Positions 1 through 8,096 of a stretch of 64,000 nucleotides of DNA are shown one piece after another (positions within the stretch are counted from its first letter, which is position 1; each line of letters opens with the position of its first letter). The notes under the pieces were generated by a model. That model was not told where the DNA came from, did not search any database, and was given only the letters and a program-made list of their open reading frames with translations. The stretch is from UBA2040 sp963977135 (GTDB lineage Bacteria; Bacteroidota; Bacteroidia; Flavobacteriales_D; Crocinitomicaceae). Location of the stretch: positions 1-64,000 of the forward strand of contig CAXBNN010000004.1 of the NCBI GenBank assembly GCA_963977135.1. Reading direction: 5' to 3'. A program made the position numbers and the translations under genes.

Positions 1-55
1 ATATTTGCCCTATTCCGCCAGCGATGATTATGTAGTTTGGGATGTTTAGTTTCAT
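1..55 (-). CDS. 5' fragment of a small membrane protein gene (cut by window edge)
   Basis: An ATG on the minus strand (complement of 53-55) opens a frame that stays open to the window edge. The 18 visible residues begin MKLNIPNYIIIAGGIGQI, a short polar start followed by a hydrophobic glycine-containing run like the first membrane helix of small integral membrane proteins. Nothing more can be said about its function. It would lie downstream of the 120-695 gene on the same strand. Confidence 0.45.
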   Translation of the reverse strand, partial: MKLNIPNYIIIAGGIGQI

Positions 56-119
56 GTTTAAAAGTTGATTACGGTTTCAAAAGGGCCCAGCCGGACAACA
101 AATATCACGCTTTTATTGA

Positions 120-695
120 TCATGGAATTCTATCAACAATGCGTTTTAGATATATGTCGTTAACAATTATCCAAGTTACTTCATACTTGTTCGTATCTGT
201 CCCGCCTTGCATATAAATATAAAGTCGTTTTTTGTCCTTTGAATAAAACGCTTTATAGTTTGGTGAAAAGAATTTGTCTTGTTTACCACCGCCGCTATAA
301 TTGCATGAGTGGGATTGGGATATTCCTTTATATGCGTCTTTTGGAAACTTAACCCAGAGGTGTGAGTGTGTCACGAGAAAAATTGAATCAAGCGACTTGC
401 TTGGAGTAAAATAGATATGAATAAAAGTACTAACTGAACTAGTAGCGGTGCTCCAACTTAAATCAACTACTGAATCTATACAGTGAGTGATAGATATTTC
501 TGTCAAGGTTGTTTTTAGTAGGGAATCCGTGTTTTTTAATGAAGCACCCGTTGTCGTGAATAATGAAATTTCCCTTTTTAGTAAGCTATCTGTTAGGGTT
601 GTTAAACTTTCGGCATCGGTCGTTTCTGTCTGACCATGAACTGCAAGCGAGGTCAACAAGAAGGACGTAGTCAATGTGAAAAGCAGTCGTGTCAT
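120..695 (-). CDS. Hypothetical secreted protein (191 aa)
   Basis: I do not recognise a family. Residues 1-21 form a clear Sec signal peptide ending before Gln22 (VHG-Q), so the mature protein should be periplasmic or lipid-anchored elsewhere. The region after the signal is Thr/Ser-rich with repeated DSLL segments. The rest looks like a compact alpha/beta domain with a C-terminal strand-rich stretch (TWIIVNDIYLKRIVD). It follows the BNR lipoprotein gene on the same strand, separated by 85 bases holding two hairpins. The ATG is preceded by an A-rich leader, so the start is plausible. Probably expressed from its own promoter. Confidence 0.7.
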   Translation of the reverse strand: MTRLLFTLTTSFLLTSLAVHGQTETTDAESLTTLTDSLLKREISLFTTTGASLKNTDSLLKTTLTEISITHCIDSVVDLSWSTATSSVSTFIHIYFTPSKSLDSIFLVTHSHLWVKFPKDAYKGISQSHSCNYSGGGKQDKFFSPNYKAFYSKDKKRLYIYMQGGTDTNKYEVTWIIVNDIYLKRIVDRIP

Positions 696-721
696 TTGTT
701 TTTTTAAGTGCTAGCTAACAA

Positions 722-770
722 GCGGCTATCCGCCACTCAACCGTCGATTTAAACGTTTAATTCGACGGTT
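722..770. repeat. Tandem palindromes between two secreted-protein genes
   Basis: Positions 739-770 form a 32-nt near-perfect palindrome: arms AACCGTCGA and TCGACGGTT flank an inner palindrome centred on TAAACGTTTA, with a single T-T mismatch pair. A second small hairpin (GCGG-CTAT-CCGC, 722-733) lies next to it. It lies just downstream of the BNR-lipoprotein stop codon (minus strand), but no T-run follows on that strand. It could be a rho-independent-like 3' stabiliser, an operator for the 120-695 gene, or a recombination site remnant. Confidence 0.6.
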
Positions 771-780
771 AGATTATTTC

Positions 781-2070
781 TTATTTAAAACCCCTTTCAC
801 TCAAAAGCCCCACCCAAAGCGAAATCTTAAACTCATCCATCCTCGGGTAAATCGCTCTTACAACACCATCCACAGCAGCTATATTCAAATAATCGCCAAA
901 GAATACAGATTCGTCAGAGAGAAAAGGTTTTTCCGTAATTCTAACTTCAGTAAATGTTTGTCCGCCATCTTTGGAACAAGCTGCGTAAACATCGGTTTCG
1001 TTTCCTTTGGAGTTTCTTCTGTCGTAATAAACTAAATATAAATAGCCTGTGCTTTGGTCAACAGTCATCCAGGTGAAAAACTGTTGTGCTTTGCCTTTGT
1101 CTTGGTTTACGCGAATAGGAGCAGACCAGGTTTGACCTTCGTCAGTAGATTTGGCTAACCAAACATCGGTATCATCTTCGCCATTTTTCTGGTCGCACCA
1201 GTTTAGGTAAAGCGTTCCTCGGTTCGGGCCTTGTGATAAATCACTTTGTAAAATAGGTAAACCATTTGCACGCATTATGGCTGGAATTTCCAAGGTCCAA
1301 CCACCAAACAGGGGACCAATGACGATTTCTTCCTTCATCCACGTTTCTCCTTTGTCCAAAGATTTTTGCCAAACTAAACCTAGTGGTCCCGCCCAAGCAA
1401 CAAAGATTTCACCATTTTTTCCAACAGCTGGAACGGCACCTTCAACCGTATTGTCATCGTCCAAACAATCGCCGCCATGTTTTGAAATGCGAATAGGAGT
1501 AGACCATGACACGCCTTGATCCAATGATTTTGAAAAAACGATAATTGAAGAATCTTTTGGATTGTCACTGTTGTAAGCATCGAATTGTGTCCAAGTCATG
1601 TAGAGCGCATTCGTCTCAGGGTCAACGCAAATCCAATGTTTGTCTTGAACTTTTGTGCCAACTGGAGCTGGTGCACTTCCTCCAGAAAACTCACCGTCGA
1701 CTTTATCGCTGTATTGACAAACAATGCGGTCCAAATGATGGCCTTGCTTATACGATGCCAAATGGAAATAATAAGCTCTTCCTTCATTATCGAAAAGTAG
1801 AACTGGATCGCCATAAACGCCATATTTACTTTTCAAGGTTTTACTCGTCCAGGTTTTTCCTGCGTCTTGCGAATAGTAATAATCGTCCAAAACACTACCC
1901 GCAATTTGTATGTTGGTATTCTTTGGATGTATTGCTATACTTGGTTCTACTTGAGCAAATTGATATTTGCTTCCTTCAGGTTTTGCCAATTGAACGGAAA
2001 CAATTTTAGATTGTCCACAGGATATCAGAACTGTGAATAGTGCTAATGAAGCGATAAGTTTAATCCCCAT
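781..2070 (-). CDS. BNR/Asp-box (sialidase-like) lipoprotein
   Basis: A 429-aa protein with a lipoprotein signal (LISC, Cys18), so it is probably anchored in the outer membrane or periplasm. It carries five Asp-box motifs of the form S-x-D-x-G-x-T-W: about residues 67-74, 182-189, 237-244, 308-315 and a weaker SKDGGQTF at 366-373. This is the spacing of a six-bladed beta-propeller of the sialidase/BNR superfamily. Asp-boxes are structural and do not prove neuraminidase activity. I could not assign the Arg triad and FRIP motif of true exo-sialidases, so a general glycan-binding or hydrolase-like propeller is the safer call. It starts 5 bases after the M61 peptidase stop, so the two are almost certainly co-transcribed. 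Confidence 0.82.
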   Translation of the reverse strand: MGIKLIASLALFTVLISCGQSKIVSVQLAKPEGSKYQFAQVEPSIAIHPKNTNIQIAGSVLDDYYYSQDAGKTWTSKTLKSKYGVYGDPVLLFDNEGRAYYFHLASYKQGHHLDRIVCQYSDKVDGEFSGGSAPAPVGTKVQDKHWICVDPETNALYMTWTQFDAYNSDNPKDSSIIVFSKSLDQGVSWSTPIRISKHGGDCLDDDNTVEGAVPAVGKNGEIFVAWAGPLGLVWQKSLDKGETWMKEEIVIGPLFGGWTLEIPAIMRANGLPILQSDLSQGPNRGTLYLNWCDQKNGEDDTDVWLAKSTDEGQTWSAPIRVNQDKGKAQQFFTWMTVDQSTGYLYLVYYDRRNSKGNETDVYAACSKDGGQTFTEVRITEKPFLSDESVFFGDYLNIAAVDGVVRAIYPRMDEFKISLWVGLLSERGFK

Positions 2071-2075
2071 ACTTT

Positions 2076-3860
2076 TTATCTTAACCAGTAGTCTCTTAAA
2101 CTCTTTTTAGGTGAATTTTCGTCAACAGAGATTTTAAAGCGTGGATAACTGTATTCCATTAAACCAGCTTGTAGTTCCATTAACACGTTATCTCTCGAAA
2201 TGAGAACAGGAACTGTGCTATTCTTTTCAATCGTTTCCAAAGCTGCGCTAAAACGATTAGAATTTACACGGAATCCATTTACAGCGATGATTTCATCGTT
2301 TACACTAAAACCAAATTCTTCAGCTGCAGATCCACGACGAATGGAGCGAATTAATAATTGCCCACCATTGTCCGAAAAACGAGCCCCAAACGAAGTTTCG
2401 GTTGCTGTTCCTTGAGCGACATCCACGCCAACTTTTGAGAAGTATTTGTCGTATTCTGGAATTTCGGTACCACGAATATATCTATCAAAGAAATCAGTCA
2501 TGTCTGTCCCAATGAATGCTGACAAATCATCTTGGAATTCTTTTTCCGTGAATCCTCTATCTTGTTTCACGAAATACTTCTCGTAAATCAATTGCATAAA
2601 ATCATCCAAGCATTTTTTACCCTCATATTTCGCAACAATCATAGCGTCGAATTGAGACGCCATCAATTGACCTCGAGAATAATATGTCATCGTTGTGTTC
2701 GAACTATTTTCATTCGGACGATATGCTTTTATCCAAGCATCAAAACTCGAATGCGCAAGTGGTTGAATCCGGGAACCTATTGATCCCTCAACATAATTCA
2801 TCGTTCCGTTTAGCTTCGACAAATATTGGTCTTGCGTGTAATAACCAGCGCGCAACATTAGTAATTCATCATAATAAGATGTAAATCCTTCCATTACCCA
2901 CAAAAGTGTCGTGTAGTTTTCAGCATCGTAGTTGAAAGGTCCTAATTCTATTGGTCGAATACGTTTTACATTCCACAAATGGAAATATTCGTGTGCCACT
3001 AGTGAAAGGAAACCAATGTAATCAGAACCTTGGTAGGTCCAACGGTTTACACTTAGACAAGTACTATTTACGTGTTCCAATCCACCTTGTCCGTCTTCCA
3101 CATTGTGAATGATGAAGGTGTAGTTTTTATTAGGATTTTGTTTGAAAACGTCCGTAGCAGTTTCCACAATCTTTTTCATGTCCACTTTCAAAGAGGTAAT
3201 ATCATAGTTTCCTTGACCATAAATGCCAACCGTATGTTTTACACCTGCTGCAGTGAAATCAAAAATTTCTTGATTCCCAATTTCTAGAGGGCAATCTACT
3301 AATTGATCGTAGTTATCAAATGAAAAACTCGTTGCTCCATCTGTTGCTAGTTTTTCAGAAGAAAGGGGTAAAGCGGTTGTTATATGTTTAAAATCTTTGT
3401 ACGGTTTAACAAGCAAAGTTCCTTTGTCTTTTTTGTGTTTATCAACGTACATAAAAATGCCGCTGCCGCTCACAAATCCATGCGTTAGGTCGAGGAAACT
3501 AGTTCTTACAGATAATTCAAAACTATAGACCTCGTAATTTACTTTTACTTTTTTCGCTTTTCCTTTTGAGATTCTCCATGTGTTTTTGGATGTTTTGGAA
3601 ACCTTTAATTCTTTCCCATCACCATCGACGGCAATAACTTGGTCTACATTTTTTGAGAATTCACGAACCAAGTAACTTCCTGGAGACCAAACCGGCATTT
3701 TTATATCAAGCTCAGATTCTTTAAAATCGGACAATTCCATTTCAACTTGAAAATAGTGTGTTTGTGGTTTTTCCATTCGCAAGGTATAGTTGATTTTTTG
3801 AGCGAATCCCGTTGCTAAAAAAGCACAAAAAAGGAGAGAGAGAAGTGTTTTTACTGTCAT
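2076..3860 (-). CDS. M61 family (glycyl aminopeptidase-like) metallopeptidase with PDZ domain
   Basis: A 594-aa secreted zinc peptidase. A signal peptide covers residues 1-20. An N-terminal beta-rich domain (about 22-200) precedes the gluzincin catalytic domain. The zinc motif HEYFH is at 290-294 and is followed by the family hallmark WNVKRIRP. The downstream zinc-ligand Glu is in VMEGFTSYY (about 324). A PDZ domain occupies about 490-575 (RRGSAAEEFGFSVNDEIIAVNG). Length and order match M61 peptidases of Bacteroidetes and Sphingomonas glycyl aminopeptidase. It is first in a two-gene operon with the BNR lipoprotein. The natural substrate is unknown. Confidence 0.93.
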   Translation of the reverse strand: MTVKTLLSLLFCAFLATGFAQKINYTLRMEKPQTHYFQVEMELSDFKESELDIKMPVWSPGSYLVREFSKNVDQVIAVDGDGKELKVSKTSKNTWRISKGKAKKVKVNYEVYSFELSVRTSFLDLTHGFVSGSGIFMYVDKHKKDKGTLLVKPYKDFKHITTALPLSSEKLATDGATSFSFDNYDQLVDCPLEIGNQEIFDFTAAGVKHTVGIYGQGNYDITSLKVDMKKIVETATDVFKQNPNKNYTFIIHNVEDGQGGLEHVNSTCLSVNRWTYQGSDYIGFLSLVAHEYFHLWNVKRIRPIELGPFNYDAENYTTLLWVMEGFTSYYDELLMLRAGYYTQDQYLSKLNGTMNYVEGSIGSRIQPLAHSSFDAWIKAYRPNENSSNTTMTYYSRGQLMASQFDAMIVAKYEGKKCLDDFMQLIYEKYFVKQDRGFTEKEFQDDLSAFIGTDMTDFFDRYIRGTEIPEYDKYFSKVGVDVAQGTATETSFGARFSDNGGQLLIRSIRRGSAAEEFGFSVNDEIIAVNGFRVNSNRFSAALETIEKNSTVPVLISRDNVLMELQAGLMEYSYPRFKISVDENSPKKSLRDYWLR

Positions 3861-3918
3861 TTTTTATTAATTTTCGATATTCCTTTGAATTTAGGAAGTC
3901 TTAAAGATATACAATTCT

Positions 3919-4773
3919 ATGATGAAATTAATCGGTTGCCTTGCACTTATTGCTGTTTTGTTCGCTTGTAAAACAGATGAAAAAACCAATAATTCGCAAA
4001 CGGAAGAGCTAACGACGCTTCAGAGTCAATTGGAACAAATGAAGTTAGACGGTGAATTGAAAGATTCCGTAATCAACGAATCTCTTTCGTTTTTCAATGA
4101 AATTCAGGACAATTTAGTTTCTATCGGAATTAAAGAGCAAAGTGTTCGGTTAAAAAGTGAAAATCCAGAATTGGCAAATGATGAAAAAGCTATGGTCTTG
4201 CAAGAAATTAAACACATCAATTATTTGCGTGAAGAAAATGCAAAGAAAGTTGCGCAAATGCAAGAATCAATGAAGTCGAGCGGTTTGAAAATTACCGAAC
4301 TTGATAATATGATCTCACGCTTATTGGAAGATATAGCAGCTAAAGACGAGCAAATTGAAACCTTACGAGGTGAATTGGAGAGAAAGAATGAAGATTATGC
4401 TTTGTTGTTTGATGCTTACCAGCAGAAAGATTTCCAAGTAGAATCATTATCTGAAGAAATGAACACGGCTTACTTTGTTTATGGAACAGAAAAAGAATTA
4501 GAGAAAAATGGGGTTATAGATCTTAAAAATGGATTCATTGGAATTGGCAAAAAGGTTAATTTAAAGGACGATTTTAACGAAGAATATTTCACGCAAGTCG
4601 ATATTCGAAGCAAAAAGGAAATTTTAATCTCTGGAAGTAAGATTCAAATCATCTCAACTCACAGGCCTAGTTCATATGATTTGAAACCGTCAGGCTCCAA
4701 TACAAGGTTGGTTATCAAAGATATTCGTGAATTCTGGAAGGTAACGAAGTATTTGATTGTTGTGGTGAAGTAA
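3919..4773 (+). CDS. Coiled-coil lipoprotein of unknown function
   Basis: A 284-aa protein with a lipoprotein signal (lipobox LFAC, Cys17). Residues about 25-175 are highly charged with heptad-like Leu/Ile spacing, predicting a long alpha-helical coiled coil. Residues about 180-284 look like a small beta-rich domain (INGFIGIGKKVNL, ILISGSKIQIISTHRPSSYDL). This layout recurs in conserved Bacteroidetes lipoproteins without assigned function. It is divergent from the M61 gene and ends just before a short direct repeat. Envelope location is inferred from the signal alone. Confidence 0.8.
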   Translation: MMKLIGCLALIAVLFACKTDEKTNNSQTEELTTLQSQLEQMKLDGELKDSVINESLSFFNEIQDNLVSIGIKEQSVRLKSENPELANDEKAMVLQEIKHINYLREENAKKVAQMQESMKSSGLKITELDNMISRLLEDIAAKDEQIETLRGELERKNEDYALLFDAYQQKDFQVESLSEEMNTAYFVYGTEKELEKNGVIDLKNGFIGIGKKVNLKDDFNEEYFTQVDIRSKKEILISGSKIQIISTHRPSSYDLKPSGSNTRLVIKDIREFWKVTKYLIVVVK

Positions 4774-4777
4774 TTGT

Positions 4778-4805
4778 CGGATGACGGATTGCGGATGACG
4801 GATTC
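4778..4805. repeat. Direct 14-nt repeat of the dispersed ATCCG/CGGAT family
   Basis: Two adjacent 14-mers, CGGATGACGGATTG and the same with a final C, follow the lipoprotein stop codon. The same vocabulary appears in inverse orientation at 46911-47012 and 48620-48662. The following 150 bases (to 4951) are AT-rich with AATCCTGAATCT-like fragments of the same kind and hold no gene. Confidence 0.75.
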
Positions 4806-4951
4806 CGTCTCTTAAGGTGCTTTTCAAGAGTAGGTCAAAAAGTCTTAATCACTTAATGTTTAATAAGATTCAGATTGCAGATTTTAAGAGGATTTGTATA
4901 ATTAAACGTATAAAGTCCTAAAATCCTGAATCTATAAGTCTTAATATCCTA

Positions 4952-6091
4952 TTAAAGATGTTTAAACGAAAAACTCCGTTCATCATAGACTTTTTCGAAG
5001 AGGTGCGGATAATACTTTTTCATTTCGCTATTCATTAACTCTATAGGAACATCGGCGAAGTCGCCATAATAATGCAGATATTCCATAAATTGATCCTCAC
5101 CCTTAAAAGCTTGAAAGAGGGAGTCATTTTCTCCATCAAAGTCTAATGGCACAACTCCCGTCATTTTGCACATGTACTTATCGAATGAAGGAGTACACGA
5201 AACCCATTTGCCATTGATGTATATGTCAACGTAGCCATGAAAGACAATCTCTTCTCGGCGCAAATAGGAGACTAAACGCTCTACACCAATGTGATTGGTG
5301 ACAATTGCATAACCTAAGCGAGTAGGGAAGCCCAAACGACGCGAACAAGCCGCCATAACATTTGATTTTTCCACGCACCATGCTCTTCTTTTGGACAAAA
5401 TATTACTTGCTTTCAATCCTTCGTGTCTTAAGTCCAAATGATAAGGGTCGTAAAGAAAATGGTCTCGTACCTTTTCATAGGTTTTCAAAAGTTGTTCCAA
5501 TGGTGTTCCAACTCCTTCAATTCCATCCAAAAATGTTGTGAAAGCCTCATTTTTATAATCCAATAAGGCCGTTTCTTGCGTATAGGCTTTGGTTTTAATC
5601 ATATTCATTAGATTATTAATTTCCTGTTCCGTTCTATCGACAGTAAAGTTAGCTTGCTTGTAAAATGATTCTCGAAGAGCAAGTTGTTTTGTGATGAATT
5701 CTGAAAGTTCCACCGGTGACTTTCCTGCAATTAAAGGTCGAACCTTTTTACTATTTTCTAAGCGGTTGACCAACTCCTTCACAGGACGCTCCAAATAGAG
5801 TGTAATTCCCATTTGGTTAAGTAGATTCATATTCTCATTAAAACAGGGCATTCCGCCTCCTGTAGCAAAAACGCCAGCCTTATTTGCCAACTGCAATTCC
5901 AAAAGATATTCTTTTTCGATAGTTCGAAATTGACTTTCTCCTTTTTCTTCAAAAAGTTGGGCTATCGTTTTTCCTTGCTGTTCTTCAATTTCAGCATCAG
6001 TATCATAAAAGGGAATGTCAAGCAATCGAGCCAGACGTTTGCCAGTTGAACTTTTACCACAACCCATATAACCGATGAGAAAAATACGCAT
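4952..6091 (-). CDS. aroK: Shikimate kinase fused to a transglutaminase-like domain
   Basis: A 379-aa two-domain protein when started at the ATG at 6091. An upstream in-frame ATG (6202) would add 37 residues ahead of the kinase fold and is unlikely. Residues 1-165 are shikimate kinase: P-loop GYMGCGKS at 7-14, DTD at about 30-32, the shikimate-binding Arg about 56, GGG at 78-80, and LID Arg in RPLI about 118. It phosphorylates shikimate in the chorismate pathway. Residues about 175-379 carry a transglutaminase-like core: Cys about 239 in RRAWCVEKSNVMAACSRRLG, His about 285 in HGYVDIYINGKWV, and Asp about 304 in TPSFD, so the catalytic triad is complete. Typical AroK proteins are about 170 aa and lack this extension. 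The frame is continuous through the junction with no sign of frameshift. The second domain's role is unknown. Confidence 0.88.
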   Translation of the reverse strand: MRIFLIGYMGCGKSSTGKRLARLLDIPFYDTDAEIEEQQGKTIAQLFEEKGESQFRTIEKEYLLELQLANKAGVFATGGGMPCFNENMNLLNQMGITLYLERPVKELVNRLENSKKVRPLIAGKSPVELSEFITKQLALRESFYKQANFTVDRTEQEINNLMNMIKTKAYTQETALLDYKNEAFTTFLDGIEGVGTPLEQLLKTYEKVRDHFLYDPYHLDLRHEGLKASNILSKRRAWCVEKSNVMAACSRRLGFPTRLGYAIVTNHIGVERLVSYLRREEIVFHGYVDIYINGKWVSCTPSFDKYMCKMTGVVPLDFDGENDSLFQAFKGEDQFMEYLHYYGDFADVPIELMNSEMKKYYPHLFEKVYDERSFSFKHL

Positions 6092-6252
6092 AGAGAATTT
6101 TGTATTGGTAAAATTAATAGAAGTCGTCCGATGTGCAAGTATATCTAGTGATTCGTAAAAGTATTTTAATTTTTTTTTGATGGACGAAAACCTATGAATC
6201 AATCGTTTACAGACTATCTAAAAAATAAATATAAAAAAAAGTCAAATCAGTC

Positions 6253-6282
6253 TTGTCAGAAAAAATTATACCGCTATATTTG
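6253..6282 (+). promoter_or_regulatory. Promoter of tRNA-Lys
   Basis: TTG (6253-6255), a 19-base spacer, then TATATTTG (6275-6282) match the Bacteroidetes housekeeping sigma consensus TTG-N19-TAnnTTTG exactly. The tRNA starts 51 bases further on. Confidence 0.85.
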
Positions 6283-6333
6283 CACCCTCAAACGAAGAAA
6301 CAAATACTTGTTATTTAGTTCATCTTTTGATAG

Positions 6334-6406
6334 GATTCCTTAGCTCAGCTGGTAGAGCAATACACTTTTAATGTATGGGTCCTGGGTTCGAACCCCAGAG
6401 GGATCA
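6334..6406 (+). tRNA. tRNA-Lys (anticodon TTT)
   Basis: A 73-nt cloverleaf folds by eye. The acceptor stem GATTCCT pairs with AGGGATC (one G-T). The D arm is GCTC/GAGC. The anticodon stem ATACA/TGTAT encloses loop CTTTTAA with anticodon TTT at 6367-6369. The T arm CTGGG/CCCAG encloses TTCGAAC, and the discriminator base is A. CCA is not encoded. It has its own promoter upstream and a rho-independent terminator immediately downstream, so it is a single-gene unit. Confidence 0.97.
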
Positions 6407-6410
6407 CAAA

Positions 6411-6440
6411 AAAAGAAGTCGAGAGACTTCTTTTTTTTTT
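6411..6440 (+). terminator. Terminator of tRNA-Lys
   Basis: Stem AGAAGTC/GACTTCT with loop GAGA, preceded by A-run and followed by a run of ten T, starts 5 bases after the tRNA. Confidence 0.92.
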
Positions 6441-6525
6441 GCACTAAACTTTTTTGCTCGAACATAAGTTAGAATATTGTCCAGCCTTTCCACCGGAGCG
6501 AAGGGTAGGAGGAGGGGATCATAAG

Positions 6526-6555
6526 AAAAGGAAAGCATCAGCTTTCCTTTTTTTT
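6526..6555 (+). terminator. Second rho-independent terminator
   Basis: Stem GGAAAGC/GCTTTCC with loop ATCA and a T-run follows about 90 bases after the first terminator. No gene of its own is visible between the two; it may end a short untranslated RNA or be the remnant of a lost gene. Confidence 0.8.
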
Positions 6556-6647
6556 ATGTCAAATTTTCAGCAGAAATCCTCCGTAAAAAGTAAAAGTGAA
6601 AAAGTGTTAACTCGAGTTAAAAATGACCCGGACCATGCGTTTTACAG

Positions 6648-6655
6648 TATTTTTG
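6648..6655 (+). promoter_or_regulatory. Possible -7 element of the FG-GAP/T9SS gene
   Basis: TATTTTTG fits TAnnTTTG and lies 29 bases before the ATG at 6685. No convincing TTG is present at -33, so this is a half-match. Confidence 0.4.
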
Positions 6656-6684
6656 CGCAAATTATAACTTACAAAACCCACTAA

Positions 6685-8034
6685 ATGTTTAGAAATTTAC
6701 TCAGAATAAAATTTTCTATTGCCACTTTAATGATGCTATTTGCTTTTTCAGCAAATTCTCAGTCATGCACTCCGACGCCGCTAGAATCGAACTTGTACAG
6801 TCCTTCAAAAATCATTACATGTGATTTTAATGGTGATAATTTGGAAGACATCGTATTTTTGGATTCTGCGAGTTACTATTTGTATTGGAAGAGAAATCTA
6901 GGTGGCGACCAATATTCTGCAGCTATACCCTTGGTTGGAGGTGCTGAGTTTAAGTTTTTGACGAGTGGTGACATGAATAATGATAATTTCGATGAACTGC
7001 TTTTTGCAACAAGCACAGATTTGTATTACGTTGCTTATTTGACCGCTACAACTATTGATTTTCAAAATTTATTTTCTCCGCCACCTTTTTATTATTTCTC
7101 AGCTTTGGAAATGGGTGATTTTAATAATGATGGAAGTTTTGGATTTGTAATGGCTTACCATCGTGCTTCTACTTTAAGATTGATTATCGATGTTGTCAAT
7201 AATACAAATGGAAGTTTAGCCGTTCAAAATATTGAAGACATTTACTCAGGAGATATCTCGGACCTTGTTGTTGGCGATATTACTGGAAATAATAGACCTG
7301 ACATTGCTACAACAGGTTATAGTATACTTTGGTATAGAAATGCGGGAAATGGTACTTTCGGACCGAATAGAATTATTGCTTCAGCTACCGGACAATTTGG
7401 AAGAATAGAGTTAATGGATTATGATAATGACAATAGAGCTGAATTAATCAATTTAAACAGCGGTGGTTCACTTAGAACTTATGAAATAGATATTACAAAT
7501 GGTGGTTTGATTTATTCTCCAGTAACCATTATGAATGGCTTACCGACTACAAATCCAGTTTGGGAGAAAGTAACTCGAAACGGAATTGAACAAATTTTAA
7601 TTAAAAAAGTGAATTCATTGGTTGCTTTGGAGAATATCGGCAATACTTTTAGTCAAAACGTCCTTTGCACAAACATGTCAGGATTGAATGGAATCACGTT
7701 ATTGAAAAATGCAAACGGTTCAACGGATTTTTGTTACACGGACGTAACGGCTGGTAAGGTGAATCGATTGAAAATATCTTCTCTATCTGTTGAGAAGAAC
7801 TCTATAGAAGGTCTGAATATATACCCAAATCCAAGTTCTGGTATTTTCGAGATTGACTCAGAAACGGATTTGAAGGATGTGAAAATCTTTAATGCACTTG
7901 GTCAGGTTTGTCAAATAGAAAAAATTGGAGCGAATACATATTCAATTCAAAACTTAGACAACGGTGTTTATCAATTGCGTGTTGAGGATAACAATGGAAG
8001 TATTTCTGTTCAATCCTTGGTAAAAACCTACTAA
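6685..8034 (+). CDS. FG-GAP/VCBS repeat protein with T9SS type A sorting domain
   Basis: A 449-aa exported protein. Signal peptide at 1-25 (FSANSQ). At least five D-x-N/D-x-D-x-x-D calcium-loop repeats (for example DFNGDNLEDIVFLD, DMNNDNFDELLFA, DFNNDGSFGFVMA, DYDNDNRAELINL) spaced about 45-50 residues apart predict an integrin-alpha-like beta-propeller across residues 45-300. The last ~75 residues begin with LNIYPNPSSGIFEI and contain DVKIFNALGQ and GVYQLRVEDNNG, the type A C-terminal signal recognised by the Bacteroidetes type IX secretion system. The product should therefore be cell-surface or secreted. No enzymatic motif is visible. A bidirectional terminator follows. Confidence 0.93.
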   Translation: MFRNLLRIKFSIATLMMLFAFSANSQSCTPTPLESNLYSPSKIITCDFNGDNLEDIVFLDSASYYLYWKRNLGGDQYSAAIPLVGGAEFKFLTSGDMNNDNFDELLFATSTDLYYVAYLTATTIDFQNLFSPPPFYYFSALEMGDFNNDGSFGFVMAYHRASTLRLIIDVVNNTNGSLAVQNIEDIYSGDISDLVVGDITGNNRPDIATTGYSILWYRNAGNGTFGPNRIIASATGQFGRIELMDYDNDNRAELINLNSGGSLRTYEIDITNGGLIYSPVTIMNGLPTTNPVWEKVTRNGIEQILIKKVNSLVALENIGNTFSQNVLCTNMSGLNGITLLKNANGSTDFCYTDVTAGKVNRLKISSLSVEKNSIEGLNIYPNPSSGIFEIDSETDLKDVKIFNALGQVCQIEKIGANTYSIQNLDNGVYQLRVEDNNGSISVQSLVKTY

Positions 8035-8050
8035 CGAGATTTTAAGCATA

Positions 8051-8079
8051 AAAAAAGCCCTAGAATGAGGGCTTTTTTT
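8051..8079. terminator. Bidirectional terminator
   Basis: AAAAAAGCCCT and AGGGCTTTTTTT pair around a 6-base loop between two convergent genes, so it can serve both strands. Confidence 0.92.
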
Positions 8080-8096
8080 ATATCTATTATATTTAT

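Noticed and set aside
1277..2009. Plus-strand frames opposite the BNR lipoprotein
   Set aside because: Shadows; the minus-strand frame has clear Asp-box repeats and a lipoprotein signal.
6510..6530. GGGGATCATAAG-A-run resembling the 3' end of the tRNA and its terminator, as an integration site
   Set aside because: Only about 7 bases match and there is no integrase or element boundary; treated as chance or decayed duplication.
6454..6684. 76-codon open frame downstream of tRNA-Lys
   Set aside because: It runs through a terminator hairpin (6526-6555) and has an unlikely composition; no ribosome binding site and no family pattern.
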